Below are positions 50,271 to 58,410 of a DNA stretch of 64,000 nucleotides, piece by piece. The notes below the pieces were generated by a model, which searched no databases, was not told where the DNA came from, and was given only the letters and a program-made list of their open reading frames with translations. The translations under genes and the position numbers were made by a program. How positions within the stretch are numbered: the first letter of the stretch is position 1; each line of letters opens with the position of its first letter. Location of the stretch: assembly GCF_003574035.1 (NCBI RefSeq), contig NZ_QWKY01000004.1, forward strand, positions 34,856 through 98,855, read 5' to 3'. The DNA comes from Meiothermus hypogaeus (GTDB taxonomy: Bacteria; Deinococcota; Deinococci; Deinococcales; Thermaceae).

Positions 50271-51118
50271 GCGGCCCCCTCCTGCTTGGAGCGCATCAGT
50301 CGCAAATAAAGTATGGTGGCGACCACCGAGATCCCCAGAATTATGACCGCATAGGCCGCCGCCACCCCCGGATTTTGATAGGCGTTGTACCAGTAGTAGG
50401 CTTCGCCAGCCAGCACCGGCAGGTTGCGCCCGCCCAGGGCGACCACCACCGCAAAGACCTCGAGGGCCAGAATGGTGCGCAGAATCAGGGCTACCTGCAG
50501 ACTCGGCATTAGCAGCGGCAAAGTGACTTTCCAGAAGCGCTGCCAGGGTCTGGCGCCAAACACCTCGGCGGCCTCGCTGTACTCCTTGGGAATCAGTTGC
50601 AGGCCCGCCACCAGAATCACAAACACAATGGCCGTCGCCCGCCAGACTTCGGCCGCCACCACCGCCAGGAAAATCATCCAGGGGGTCTCGTAGCTAAGCC
50701 AGAGCTGTGGCTGTTGAATTACCCCGATGCCCTGCAAAAAGCTGTTGAGGTAACCCCGCTCGGTAAAAATGGCCAGCCACACAATACCGGCCGCCAGATC
50801 GGAAATGCCCAGCGGGATGGTCCACACATACAAGAACAAGTCCCTGCCTTTGGAGATGCCCCCCAGCAACATGGCCATCCCCAGGGCCATCACCACCTGC
50901 AAGGGCACAATCACCACGGTCAGCAGCAAGGTGTATTTGACGGCATCCTTGAAGTAGAGGTCGGCGGCCATGCGCTGGAAGTTCTCGAGCGTCCACTGCC
51001 CCCCGCTGCCCCGCACCGACAAGAGCAGGGCCTCCAGGAGCGGCCAAGCGAACAGGAACAACAAAAACAGCACGCTCGGCAAAATGAGTACGTAGGGTAT
51101 GTACCGTTCACTACGCAT
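50267..51118 (-). CDS. ABC sugar permease, MalF type
   Basis: A 283-residue permease with six helices; the EAA loop reads EYSEAAEVFGARPWQRFWKV. It lies 115 bp behind the binding-protein gene; a strong hairpin is in that gap. Confidence 0.9.
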   Translation of the reverse strand: MRSERYIPYVLILPSVLFLLFLFAWPLLEALLLSVRGSGGQWTLENFQRMAADLYFKDAVKYTLLLTVVIVPLQVVMALGMAMLLGGISKGRDLFLYVWTIPLGISDLAAGIVWLAIFTERGYLNSFLQGIGVIQQPQLWLSYETPWMIFLAVVAAEVWRATAIVFVILVAGLQLIPKEYSEAAEVFGARPWQRFWKVTLPLLMPSLQVALILRTILALEVFAVVVALGGRNLPVLAGEAYYWYNAYQNPGVAAAYAVIILGISVVATILYLRLMRSKQEGAA

Positions 51119-51162
51119 CTGACCCTTCCTTTTTCCTCCCGAACCGGGCGCGCACTTTGGAG

Positions 51163-51189
51163 AGGGGCCGGTGTATTAGACCGACCCCT
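51163..51189 (-). other. Intercistronic hairpin between binding-protein and permease genes
   Basis: AGGGGCCGGT and ACCGACCCCT pair over ten positions with one G-T pair around a 7-nt loop, without a T run. It has the same position in the operon as the hairpin at 20610-20644 but an unrelated sequence, so it probably serves the same purpose: more binding protein than permease. Confidence 0.7.
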
Positions 51190-51233
51190 GCTCCTTTGGC
51201 CCAAATGGCACCTACGGCGCTTAGAGAACCGCT

Positions 51234-52523
51234 TTAGTTCACTGGGCAGGCCCCGCTGCTGGCCGGGTCGGGCGACCAGCAGGGCGCCCGGGTTTCGTTC
51301 ATGATGCGGCGCAGGTTAGCGGCTTCGCTATCGAGCACCCGGCGAACATCTTCGTTGCGCAGCACGATGCGGGCAAAGGTGTCCTGGAAGACCTTGTTGT
51401 ACTCGCCGCCTCTGGCGCCCAGGCCCACCGGCAACAGGCTGGGCAGGGCCACGTTGCTCTGGGCCTGCCGCGCGATGGCATCGGCCCCCATGCGGATGCC
51501 CTGGGGTAGGTTGTCGGGCAGGCGCACCTGGATGACCGGGAAAAAGCCGTTTTGTGCCAGGGTGGTGATCTGCACCTCGGGGCGGGTCAGGTACTCGATG
51601 GCCGCCACCGCCGCGGCCCGGTTGGGGCTGCCCTTGGGGATGGCCAGCCCGGCCAGCACCGGCATGAAGCCCCGGCCATAAGGCCCGATGGGGGCCGGGA
51701 AGGCCACAAAGTCGCCTGGTTTTTGGTTGAGCGCATCGCGCAAGCGGGCGATGTGATCCCAGGCAATCCAGACCTCGCCGGCCAGGAGGGGCTCCTGCAT
51801 GAAGTCATAGCTGGTGGACTGCGGGTTTACGTGCTGCCAGAGACTCTTGAACTCGAGCCACATGCTTTCGGCTTCATCGCTTCTAAACTTGGTGACCGCG
51901 CTCTTGGTGTAGGAGGGATACAGGTACCCCTGCGTAAAGCGGTGCATCAAACCCCTGGGGCCTGCCGGGAAGCCCAGCATGCGCCGACCGGTAGCCCGCT
52001 GGATGTTGGCGGCCCACGCCTTAAGCTGGGTGTAGGTAAGGGTGTTAACGTTAGCGCCCGCCGGCAAATACTGCAAGGCCTGCCTATTGGCTACCATGAT
52101 GTAGGTGGCCTGCATCCAGGGGATGTAGAGCTGGTTGCCCGTGCCCATCTTGCCCAGGTTCACAAACGATTGCGAGAACCGGCGGTCCTTGAGCTGGGCC
52201 AGCACATCGTCCACAGGATCCAGCGCACCTGCGGCAACCAGCGGGGGGAAGTCGCCGTGCAGGCCCCCAGCCAGGCCCACATTCACCCGGCCCGCCCGCA
52301 CTTCGGAGAGAATGCGGCTGGTAAAGGGGGCGTTGTCCTCGGGGATGAACTCCACCCGCCCCTGGAAGTCCTTCAGGATCACCTGCCGCATGCGCTGGGC
52401 TTCCTCGATGGGGGTGAACTGGGTCGAGACAAACAATAGCGATGCCGTCTGTTGCGCCAGCACCCCGGACAGCACCAGCAGGGTGCTCAGGAGACCCAAC
52501 CACAACCACTTGCTCTTCTTCAT
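51234..52523 (-). CDS. ABC solute-binding protein (glycosylglycerate candidate)
   Basis: A 429-residue family-1 type binding protein. Signal peptide MKKSKWLWLGLLSTLLVLSG up to VLA-Q. It is less like the classical maltose type than the 20662 protein: the start of the mature part is SLLFVSTQFTPIEEAQRMR, and the C-terminus has two Cys (APCWSPDPASSGACPVN) that may form a disulfide. Context suggests glucosylglycerate or mannosylglycerate as ligand. GGAGG before the ATG. Confidence 0.87.
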   Translation of the reverse strand: MKKSKWLWLGLLSTLLVLSGVLAQQTASLLFVSTQFTPIEEAQRMRQVILKDFQGRVEFIPEDNAPFTSRILSEVRAGRVNVGLAGGLHGDFPPLVAAGALDPVDDVLAQLKDRRFSQSFVNLGKMGTGNQLYIPWMQATYIMVANRQALQYLPAGANVNTLTYTQLKAWAANIQRATGRRMLGFPAGPRGLMHRFTQGYLYPSYTKSAVTKFRSDEAESMWLEFKSLWQHVNPQSTSYDFMQEPLLAGEVWIAWDHIARLRDALNQKPGDFVAFPAPIGPYGRGFMPVLAGLAIPKGSPNRAAAVAAIEYLTRPEVQITTLAQNGFFPVIQVRLPDNLPQGIRMGADAIARQAQSNVALPSLLPVGLGARGGEYNKVFQDTFARIVLRNEDVRRVLDSEAANLRRIMNETRAPCWSPDPASSGACPVN

Positions 52524-52535
52524 GCCTTCCTCCTT

Positions 52536-53573
52536 CTAGGTCGGCGGGGGACCATCCGACCCCCGCAACACCAACTCGGGAACCCAGACCTCCTGCAAGG
52601 CTGCAACCGGTACCCCGGCCAGCCGGGCCAGCAACATCTCCACCAGCCGCTTGCCGGTATCGCGGAAGGGTTGGTGTACGGTTGAAAGCGGCGGGTCGGT
52701 GTACTGGGCCTGGGGGATATCGTCGTAGCCAATGACCGAGACCTCCCGGCCAGCCTGCAGGCCTCGTTCGCGCAGAGCCCGCAGAACCCCAATGGCCATG
52801 AGGTCGTTGGCGCAAAGGATGGCCGTGGGGAGCCTGGGCGGTTCCAGCAAACTTTGGGCCAACTGATACCCGCTGTTCTCGCTGAGGTCGCCTTCGAGCA
52901 GCCACTCGAGCCGGAGGGGGAGGTTGGCCTCGGCCATGGCTTGCCGATAGCCGGCCAGACGGTGAGCGGCAAAGTTGAGTTCGTGGGGTGCCCCGATAAA
53001 GGCAATCTCACGGTGGCCCAGGTGCAGCAGATGCGCTGTGGCCATATAAAAACCCTGCTGCCCATCCACATCCAGGTAGGGGTAAGGGGTGGTGATGAGG
53101 TCGCTGCGTCCGTGCGACACGAAAGGGATGTTTTGCTCGAGCAGATAGGCGATGCGTTCGTCCTGGCGGCGGGTGCGGGCCACAACCAGACCGTCAACCC
53201 GCTTGCCCTCCACCAACCGCCGGTAGACGGTCAGCTCCTCCGCACCCGGCGGGCAGGTGGCCACCAACAAATCCAGACCGACGCCCGAGAGCCCTTCCCC
53301 CAGCCCGGCCAGCAGCTCCAGAAAAAATGAATCGGCAAAGCGGCCCTGGGGGGAGGGTATCACCAGGCCGATGGTCTCGGCCCGTCCTTTGCGCAGGCGC
53401 TTGCCGTTGGGATTGGGCTGATACCCCAGGCGGGCGGCAATCTCGAGCACTCGCTCGCGGGTTTGGGGGCTGACGCGGTCGGGGTTGTTGAGCACCCTCG
53501 AGACCGTGGCAATAGAGACCCCGGCCTCCGCCGCCACGCGGCGGATATCGGGATTAAGGCGAGGGGTGGCCAT
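52536..53573 (-). CDS. LacI-family transcriptional regulator
   Basis: A 345-residue regulator: N-terminal helix-turn-helix (IRRVAAEAGVSIATVSRVLN, hinge NGKRLRKG) and a periplasmic-binding-like ligand domain. First gene of the glycosylglycerate operon, 12 bp before the binding-protein gene. Start at MATPRLNPDI; a longer frame from 53627 overlaps the operator. It probably binds the palindrome at 53612-53626 and is released by an imported ligand. Confidence 0.92.
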   Translation of the reverse strand: MATPRLNPDIRRVAAEAGVSIATVSRVLNNPDRVSPQTRERVLEIAARLGYQPNPNGKRLRKGRAETIGLVIPSPQGRFADSFFLELLAGLGEGLSGVGLDLLVATCPPGAEELTVYRRLVEGKRVDGLVVARTRRQDERIAYLLEQNIPFVSHGRSDLITTPYPYLDVDGQQGFYMATAHLLHLGHREIAFIGAPHELNFAAHRLAGYRQAMAEANLPLRLEWLLEGDLSENSGYQLAQSLLEPPRLPTAILCANDLMAIGVLRALRERGLQAGREVSVIGYDDIPQAQYTDPPLSTVHQPFRDTGKRLVEMLLARLAGVPVAALQEVWVPELVLRGSDGPPPT

Positions 53574-53611
53574 AGGCGAACGGATGGAGCCAATGCTCTT
53601 GCAGAACGCTA

Positions 53612-53656
53612 TGTAAACGTTTTCCATACCTTAGCACTGTCCTCGATTTTGCGCAA
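53612..53656 (-). promoter_or_regulatory. Promoter and LacI-type operator of the glycosylglycerate operon
   Basis: On the minus strand -35 TTGCGC (53651-53656), 17-bp spacer, -10 TAAGGT (53628-53633). The operator at 53612-53626 (TGTAAACGTTTTCCA on the plus strand; core AAACGTTT, central CG) sits just downstream of the -10. It matches the LacI-family consensus TGnAAnCGnTnnCA. Confidence 0.8.
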
Positions 53657-53773
53657 GTCCCCCGCTGATACCTGAGGTGGCACGCAGCTAAAAAAAAGCT
53701 TCTGGAGGGCTGGGCCCGTTTTTGGGGCCTGCTCGAGACCATCAAGCCCATCCTCGGTTGTACGCTGTGAACC

Positions 53774-54679
53774 GTGAAGCACCTTTTGTGGTTGGTGTTA
53801 CTGCTATCTGCTTGTATACCAGCCCCACCAGAGCGTAACCTGCGGCCAGCTGGCAGCCCCGATGTGGTGGTGATCGGCTTCGCGGGGCGCTGCGCCTCGC
53901 TGCCGGTGGTGGGGGATGCCTGCAACCCGCCCTTCGATAACTACGGCTACCTCGACGATGTGGTGTTTCCCCGCAGCAGCACGCCGCGCCAGACTGCGCA
54001 GGCCGTAGTGGAAGCCTTTGCCGGCCAGGGCTTGAGGGTGGAATACTTTGATGTATCGGCTTTTCTGTATGCCCACACCAGCGGCATCTCGAGGCAGCAG
54101 GAGAACGGTTACCTCGAGGCCGAAGGCTACCTGCAGCGGGCCTATGAGTACTGGATCAAGGGATTCGAGAACCCTACCAGGGTGGTGCTGCTGGCCCACT
54201 CCCACGGCACCGTCTGGGCCAGCCTCTTGGCCTGGAACCACCCCGAGGTGCGCTTCGACTACTTCATCTACCTGGACGCCATTTGCAGCTTCTGGGATGC
54301 CGACAACCTGCGCAACAACCCCATCATTCAGGATTACTACGATGTCCGGGGCTTGCGCCGTCCTTTCCCACTCAACGATAACGAAGGCGGCAACCCTTGC
54401 AGGGTGATTGCGGTGCCGGGCCAGCCAACCAAACAAGACCTCAACGACGTGGTTCCGCCCAATGTGCGGGTGGGCCTCGAGGTGGTCAGCCGCAGCCCGG
54501 CCAACCTGGCCCCGCTCAACTTCATCTTCGACGACGACCCCGATTATCGGCTCGATGGTTCGCAGGCCAACCTTTTCCGCTTTCAGTCACGCGAGGACCA
54601 CAGCGGCGTCACGGCCCGCAACAGCGATGCCATGCAGTGGGTGGTGGCCAGGATTCGTGAAATGGGCTTGCCGAAGTAG
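53774..54679 (+). CDS. Lipoprotein with alpha/beta-hydrolase fold
   Basis: A 301-residue protein starting at GTG. Lipobox LLLSAC (Cys14). A serine-hydrolase elbow is seen as LLAHSHGTVWA; the first Gly of GxSxG is replaced by Ala, as in some lipases. Candidate His: EDHSGVT near the C-terminus. Substrate unknown. TACGCT (53761-53766) seven bases before the GTG suggests a leaderless mRNA. Followed closely by a DUF5995 gene. Confidence 0.75.
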   Translation: MKHLLWLVLLLSACIPAPPERNLRPAGSPDVVVIGFAGRCASLPVVGDACNPPFDNYGYLDDVVFPRSSTPRQTAQAVVEAFAGQGLRVEYFDVSAFLYAHTSGISRQQENGYLEAEGYLQRAYEYWIKGFENPTRVVLLAHSHGTVWASLLAWNHPEVRFDYFIYLDAICSFWDADNLRNNPIIQDYYDVRGLRRPFPLNDNEGGNPCRVIAVPGQPTKQDLNDVVPPNVRVGLEVVSRSPANLAPLNFIFDDDPDYRLDGSQANLFRFQSREDHSGVTARNSDAMQWVVARIREMGLPK

Positions 54680-54707
54680 CACACAAAACGCTCCCTACTA
54701 CCCTAAA

Positions 54708-55406
54708 ATGAGCAAACCCATGTCGTCCGCACCCATCCTTGCACGCATGCAAGACCACCTTCGCCGGTGGGAAGAAGCTGGCGACCGCCGGTCGGTGTTT
54801 CTGCGTTGTTATTCGATGATGACCGAGAACATGCTGATCGCGGTTGCCAGGGGCGAATTTCAGGACCCGCTATGGGTGAATCACCTCCTGCACCACTTTG
54901 CCGACTACTACTTTGTGGCGCTGGAAGCCTACGAGCAAGACCCGGCCACTGCTCCTCCGGTGTGGCAGATGGCCCACGACTGCTGCAAGAGCCCCCGCCT
55001 GAAAGCCCTGCAAAACCTGTTGCTGGGGGTTAATGCCCACATCAACTACGACCTGGTATTTGCTCTGAGCGACGTGCTGCAGGATGAATGGGAGGCCCTG
55101 AGCCCCCAGCAGCGTGAGGTGCGCTATGCAGACCACTGCAAGGTGAACGTAGTTATTGCCCGAACCGTGGATAGTGTGCAGGATCAGGTGATTGAACGCT
55201 ATGACCCCGAGATGGATCTGGTAGACAAACTGATGGGTTCGCTGGACGAATGGCTGATTTCGCGCCTGATTGCGAGCTGGCGCGATCAGGTCTGGCGAAA
55301 TGCCATTGACCGGGTGGTGGCTTCCCAGGCCGAGCGGGCGTCGCTTACCCAGAAGGTCGAAAAGGCCTGTCTGGAAATTGCCAATTCCATTTTGTTCAAG
55401 CAGTAG
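54708..55406 (+). CDS. DUF5995-family protein
   Basis: A 232-residue soluble protein. The segment LLLGVNAHINYDLVFALSD is the hallmark of DUF5995, a helical family of unknown function with conserved His/Asn. Other His residues (LLHHFADYYF, YADHCK) might bind a metal. Start at the first of two nearby ATGs (54708, 54720). Probably cotranscribed with the hydrolase. Confidence 0.75.
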   Translation: MSKPMSSAPILARMQDHLRRWEEAGDRRSVFLRCYSMMTENMLIAVARGEFQDPLWVNHLLHHFADYYFVALEAYEQDPATAPPVWQMAHDCCKSPRLKALQNLLLGVNAHINYDLVFALSDVLQDEWEALSPQQREVRYADHCKVNVVIARTVDSVQDQVIERYDPEMDLVDKLMGSLDEWLISRLIASWRDQVWRNAIDRVVASQAERASLTQKVEKACLEIANSILFKQ

Positions 55407-55414
55407 ATGCTTTG

Positions 55415-55690
55415 TTAACCGGCAAACTTGCGCAGCATCGCTGCAATCTGGGCGGGTTTCTGGTTGTCGCCTTTGGCGATGTCGGTGGCGCACAGGGTCA
55501 GGAATTCCTGAAGGATCAGGGTAGAGGCCGACTCCATGGCTTTCTTGGTAGCGGTCATCTGGGTGAGAACATCCTCGCAGGGGCGGCCCTCTTCCACCAT
55601 TTTCTGCAAACCCCGTACCTGCCCTTCGATGCGACGCAGGCGCTTGAGGATACTGTCCACGGTTTCCCCGTCGAGATCGGTGGTGTTCAT
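55415..55690 (-). CDS. CsoR/CstR-family repressor
   Basis: A 91-residue member of the same family as the protein at 2821. Core RLRRIEGQVRGLQKMVEE, first Cys in GRPCEDVL, second in QEFLTLCATD. The copper-ligand His position is Phe, so copper sensing is unlikely; a persulfide (CstR-like) or other thiol sensor fits. No operator like 1705-1747 is seen near it and no target gene is obvious; the lone neighbour upstream is a truncated SBBP gene. Confidence 0.82.
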   Translation of the reverse strand: MNTTDLDGETVDSILKRLRRIEGQVRGLQKMVEEGRPCEDVLTQMTATKKAMESASTLILQEFLTLCATDIAKGDNQKPAQIAAMLRKFAG

Positions 55691-55758
55691 AGGAACTTAG
55701 TCTATACCACTATTTTTTTCTTTATTTATTTGAAGCAATAGCTGAAAGGAGCGAATCA

Positions 55759-56001
55759 ATGACCAGAAAAAGTTTCCCGCTCGTTTTTTCGTTCATGCTT
55801 CTTCTGCTGGCGACGACCAACCCGCCGCCGCCCGGCACGCTTCTCGACACCCGGCAGTTTGGCACCGGCAAAAACGATGCAGCTTATGCCCTGGCCACCA
55901 ATGCGGCGAGCATCTATGTAGCGGGATATGTGGGTGGCGCCCTGCCCGGCCAGACCCACGAGGGCGGTGAAGATGCCTTCTGGCGCAAGTACAGCCCTTA
56001 A
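55759..56001 (+). pseudogene. Truncated SBBP beta-propeller protein
   Basis: An 80-residue ORF with signal peptide (SFPLVFSFMLLLLATT), a Pro-rich joint, and a single SBBP-type blade (RQFGTGKNDAAYALATNA, IYVAGYVGG), ending WRKYSP-stop. SBBP proteins normally have many blades; only one is present, so this is likely the remnant of a longer surface protein, or a truncated copy of a gene elsewhere. Good Shine-Dalgarno (GAAAGGAGCG). AT-richer than the neighbours. Confidence 0.6.
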
Positions 56002-56495
56002 CGAGCGGTAAGTTCATTTCGTCATTTGCTATCTGAAAGAAAAGGTGAATAGGATGGGAAAAGGGGATGCCATGCTTCGTGAACCAAAACATCCCCTGCA
56101 CCATCTTGGCCTGGAACAAAAGATTGGCCAGCTTGTAAACACGCCGTTGCTCTGTTGCGAGACTCGCAATATTGCGCCCTTCACAGACGTTGCCGCCCGC
56201 GAAAACGAGAATGCGTCTGCGCCCAGACGCATGTTACGCACCCAAGCGTGAGCTGGGCCCGGCCCACGGGTGCTTGGGTTTCGAGTTTCCGGGCGGCAAC
56301 TGTTCTGTCTGGGATAGAGGATTTTTGATTCTAGGGAGGCTCATTCTATGTGAAGAGCGCTCTAATGGAGCCCTGTGAGCAAGAAAAGCACCTCCAAGCC
56401 ACGGGAGAGTCTTCACCTGCAGGTTGCGCAGATCATCTATGCCCAAACCCAAACGGGCTTCCCCGAGCTTGACAGTGGGGCTCGCTGTGCTGGGG
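56002..56495. other. Gene-poor region with a family-2 MITE
   Basis: A 494-bp gap between the SBBP remnant and dnaX. Positions 56174-56365 are family-2 copy b. The rest shows no convincing gene: a short frame from 56440 (MPKPKRASPSLTV) runs into the end of dnaX and is probably chance. Confidence 0.6.
56174..56365 (-). mobile_element. MITE-like palindromic element, family 2, copy b
   Basis: About 192 bp, inverted relative to copy a (1413-1677). Ends: TGCGCCCTTCACAGACG and TGTGAAGAGCGCTCTAA. Inner shared blocks include GGTGCTTGGGTTTCGAG and GTTTCCGGGCGGC. It also carries the inverted repeat ATGCGTCTG-CGCC-CAGACGCAT. No ORF. Confidence 0.7.
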
Positions 56496-58373
56496 CTAGT
56501 CGGGCTCTTCCTCGAGGTCGGTAGAAGCGGCCTCGAGGGCGGCTTCGCGCGGGGCCTCGGGGTAAAACTTGCGCAGCCTTCCGCCGAACAGCTGTACCAG
56601 TTTTTGAAAACGCGGGTCTTCTAACAGGTTGGCCTCGGTGGTGGGCTTGGCCTCGGTATCATCCGACGCCTCTTCGGGAGGGGTTTGATCCAGCAGCGAG
56701 GCTTCGGGGTTCCAGGGCGCTGGTTCGGGTGGCCCGGCCACCGGGGGATGCAGCAGCGATGGATTGGGTTCTTCCCAGGGTGTGTCGGCAGGGGCAGGCT
56801 CGACAGGGGCAGCGCTGCTCCCGGAGGGTATGGGAAGGTTTTCAGTGGGTAGTGGTTGTGGGTGTTCTGGAGCAGGGGTAGGTTCGGCGGGCGGTACAGC
56901 GGGCTCTACTTGGTCGGTGGCCGCCGGTGGGATGGGCTTGCCCGGCGAGAAGGCACGGGCCAAAGGCTCATCCGTTAGTTTTTTTTTCCCCAGCTGCAGC
57001 TCGACCTGCTCTATGCCCAGCACTTCCCGCACCGCCTTCTGGATTTCACCCAAGTGCTTCTGCGCCCCCTGGTGGTGGAAGCTTTTTTGCTCCGGAAACA
57101 ACAACACCACCCTGTCTTCCTCAAAGCGGGGTTCGGCCTCGCGCACGAAGCCCCGGATGGTTATCTTGAGCGCCCCCATAACCCGCCGCCACTCCGAGGC
57201 CAGGTCGGCAACGGCCTGGGGGGTGGGTGTGGGGCCCTCTTCTCGGCTTGCAGCTTTGGGCTCGCGGCTCTCGAGCTTCCGGGGCCTGGGGTCGAAATCG
57301 GGAATGGCCGGGGTGGCAGCAGGCACGGTGGAGGCGACGGGGGCCGCATGGAGGGCCTGGTAGGCGCTCAGGATGGCCAGCTCCAGCGAAAGCGCATCGG
57401 AGCGCTTGAGGAGGCGCTCGAGGGCTTCGTCCAGGGCGGTCATGGCGGCCACTATGCGCTCCTCGGGCTGGTTCAGGTGGGGGCCGGTGCCCAGCCCCAT
57501 GCGCCCGTACAGTCCGGCCCGTAAGGCCTCCAATAGCCCCTGGGCCAGGGTACGCGCTGCGAACCCCTGGGTGTAGAGGTGCTGGGCTTGTTCCAGCGCC
57601 TGCCGGATCTGCCCTTTGTCCAGGGCCTCGGCCACAGCAAACAGGGCCTCTTGCGGGGGCAGCCCCAGGGCCTCTTCGGTCTGTTGCAGGGTGAGGGGGC
57701 CCTCGAGGGTCAGAAGCCTATCCAGCAGGCTCTCGGCATCGCGCATGGCCCCGTCGGCCAGCCGGGCGACGAGTTGCAGGGCCGGGGGCTCCGCCTCGCG
57801 GCCTAAGCTGGCCAGGATGCGCTGCAGCTTCTCGACAATTTCGGCCTCGGAAAGCCGCCGGAAGCGGAAGTGCTGGGTGCGCGAGAGGATGGTGGGGGGC
57901 ATCCGCTCGGGCTCGGTGGTGGCAAAGATGAAGATCACGTGCGGAGGGGGTTCCTCGAGCGTCTTCAAAAGCGCATTGAAGGCGCTTTTGGACATCATGT
58001 GGGCCTCGTCGAGGATTACCACCTTGTGCTGCCCCAGGATGGGGGCCAGCAGAATGCGCTCGCGCAGGTCGCGCACGTCTTCCACCGAGTTATTCGAAGC
58101 GGCGTCAATTTCCAGCACATCCGGGTGCCGCCCCTCCCGCACCAGACGGCAACCCTCGCAGACCCCACAGGGCTTGGGGTCGGACGAACAGTTGACCGCC
58201 TGGGCAATCAGGCGGGCGCTGCTGGTTTTGCCCACCCCCCGCGGCCCCGAGAACAGATACGCCTGCGCCAGCTTGCCCTGCCGAAGTGCGTTCAGCAATA
58301 CTTCTTTCACGTGCTCCTGGCCCACCATCTCGTCGAAGGTGGTGGGGCGGGCCTGGCGGTAGAGGGCACTCAC
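56496..58373 (-). CDS. dnaX: DNA polymerase III subunit gamma/tau
   Basis: A 625-residue clamp-loader subunit (tau form). Walker A GPRGVGKTSSA, zinc-binding CSSDPKPCGVCEGC, Walker B VVILDEAHMM, sensor ATTEPERMP; then a Pro-rich linker and C-terminal alpha/tau-specific part. Start GTG (VSALYRQARP). At codons 463-465 (GGG AAA AAA AAA CTA) there are nine consecutive A on the coding strand. Slippage by one base in either direction gives a stop within a few codons, making a gamma-like product of about 465-468 residues. Such slippage is known for Thermus thermophilus dnaX. Confidence 0.95.
   Translation of the reverse strand: MSALYRQARPTTFDEMVGQEHVKEVLLNALRQGKLAQAYLFSGPRGVGKTSSARLIAQAVNCSSDPKPCGVCEGCRLVREGRHPDVLEIDAASNNSVEDVRDLRERILLAPILGQHKVVILDEAHMMSKSAFNALLKTLEEPPPHVIFIFATTEPERMPPTILSRTQHFRFRRLSEAEIVEKLQRILASLGREAEPPALQLVARLADGAMRDAESLLDRLLTLEGPLTLQQTEEALGLPPQEALFAVAEALDKGQIRQALEQAQHLYTQGFAARTLAQGLLEALRAGLYGRMGLGTGPHLNQPEERIVAAMTALDEALERLLKRSDALSLELAILSAYQALHAAPVASTVPAATPAIPDFDPRPRKLESREPKAASREEGPTPTPQAVADLASEWRRVMGALKITIRGFVREAEPRFEEDRVVLLFPEQKSFHHQGAQKHLGEIQKAVREVLGIEQVELQLGKKKLTDEPLARAFSPGKPIPPAATDQVEPAVPPAEPTPAPEHPQPLPTENLPIPSGSSAAPVEPAPADTPWEEPNPSLLHPPVAGPPEPAPWNPEASLLDQTPPEEASDDTEAKPTTEANLLEDPRFQKLVQLFGGRLRKFYPEAPREAALEAASTDLEEEPD
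56979..56987 (-). promoter_or_regulatory. A9 slippage site in dnaX
   Basis: Nine T on the plus strand, nine A on the coding strand. Adding one A leads to ACT AAC GGA TGA; losing one leads to AAC TAA. Both stop at once, giving the gamma form. Confidence 0.85.
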
Positions 58374-58410
58374 GGGTTCTAGCTTAAGGCCCAAGGCCCA
58401 AAGCGCAAAG

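Noticed and set aside
56424..56624. 66-residue plus-strand ORF (MRRSSMPKPKRASP...)
   Set aside because: More than half lies antisense to the end of dnaX; the hydrophobic run comes from Glu/Asp/Leu codons of dnaX read backwards.
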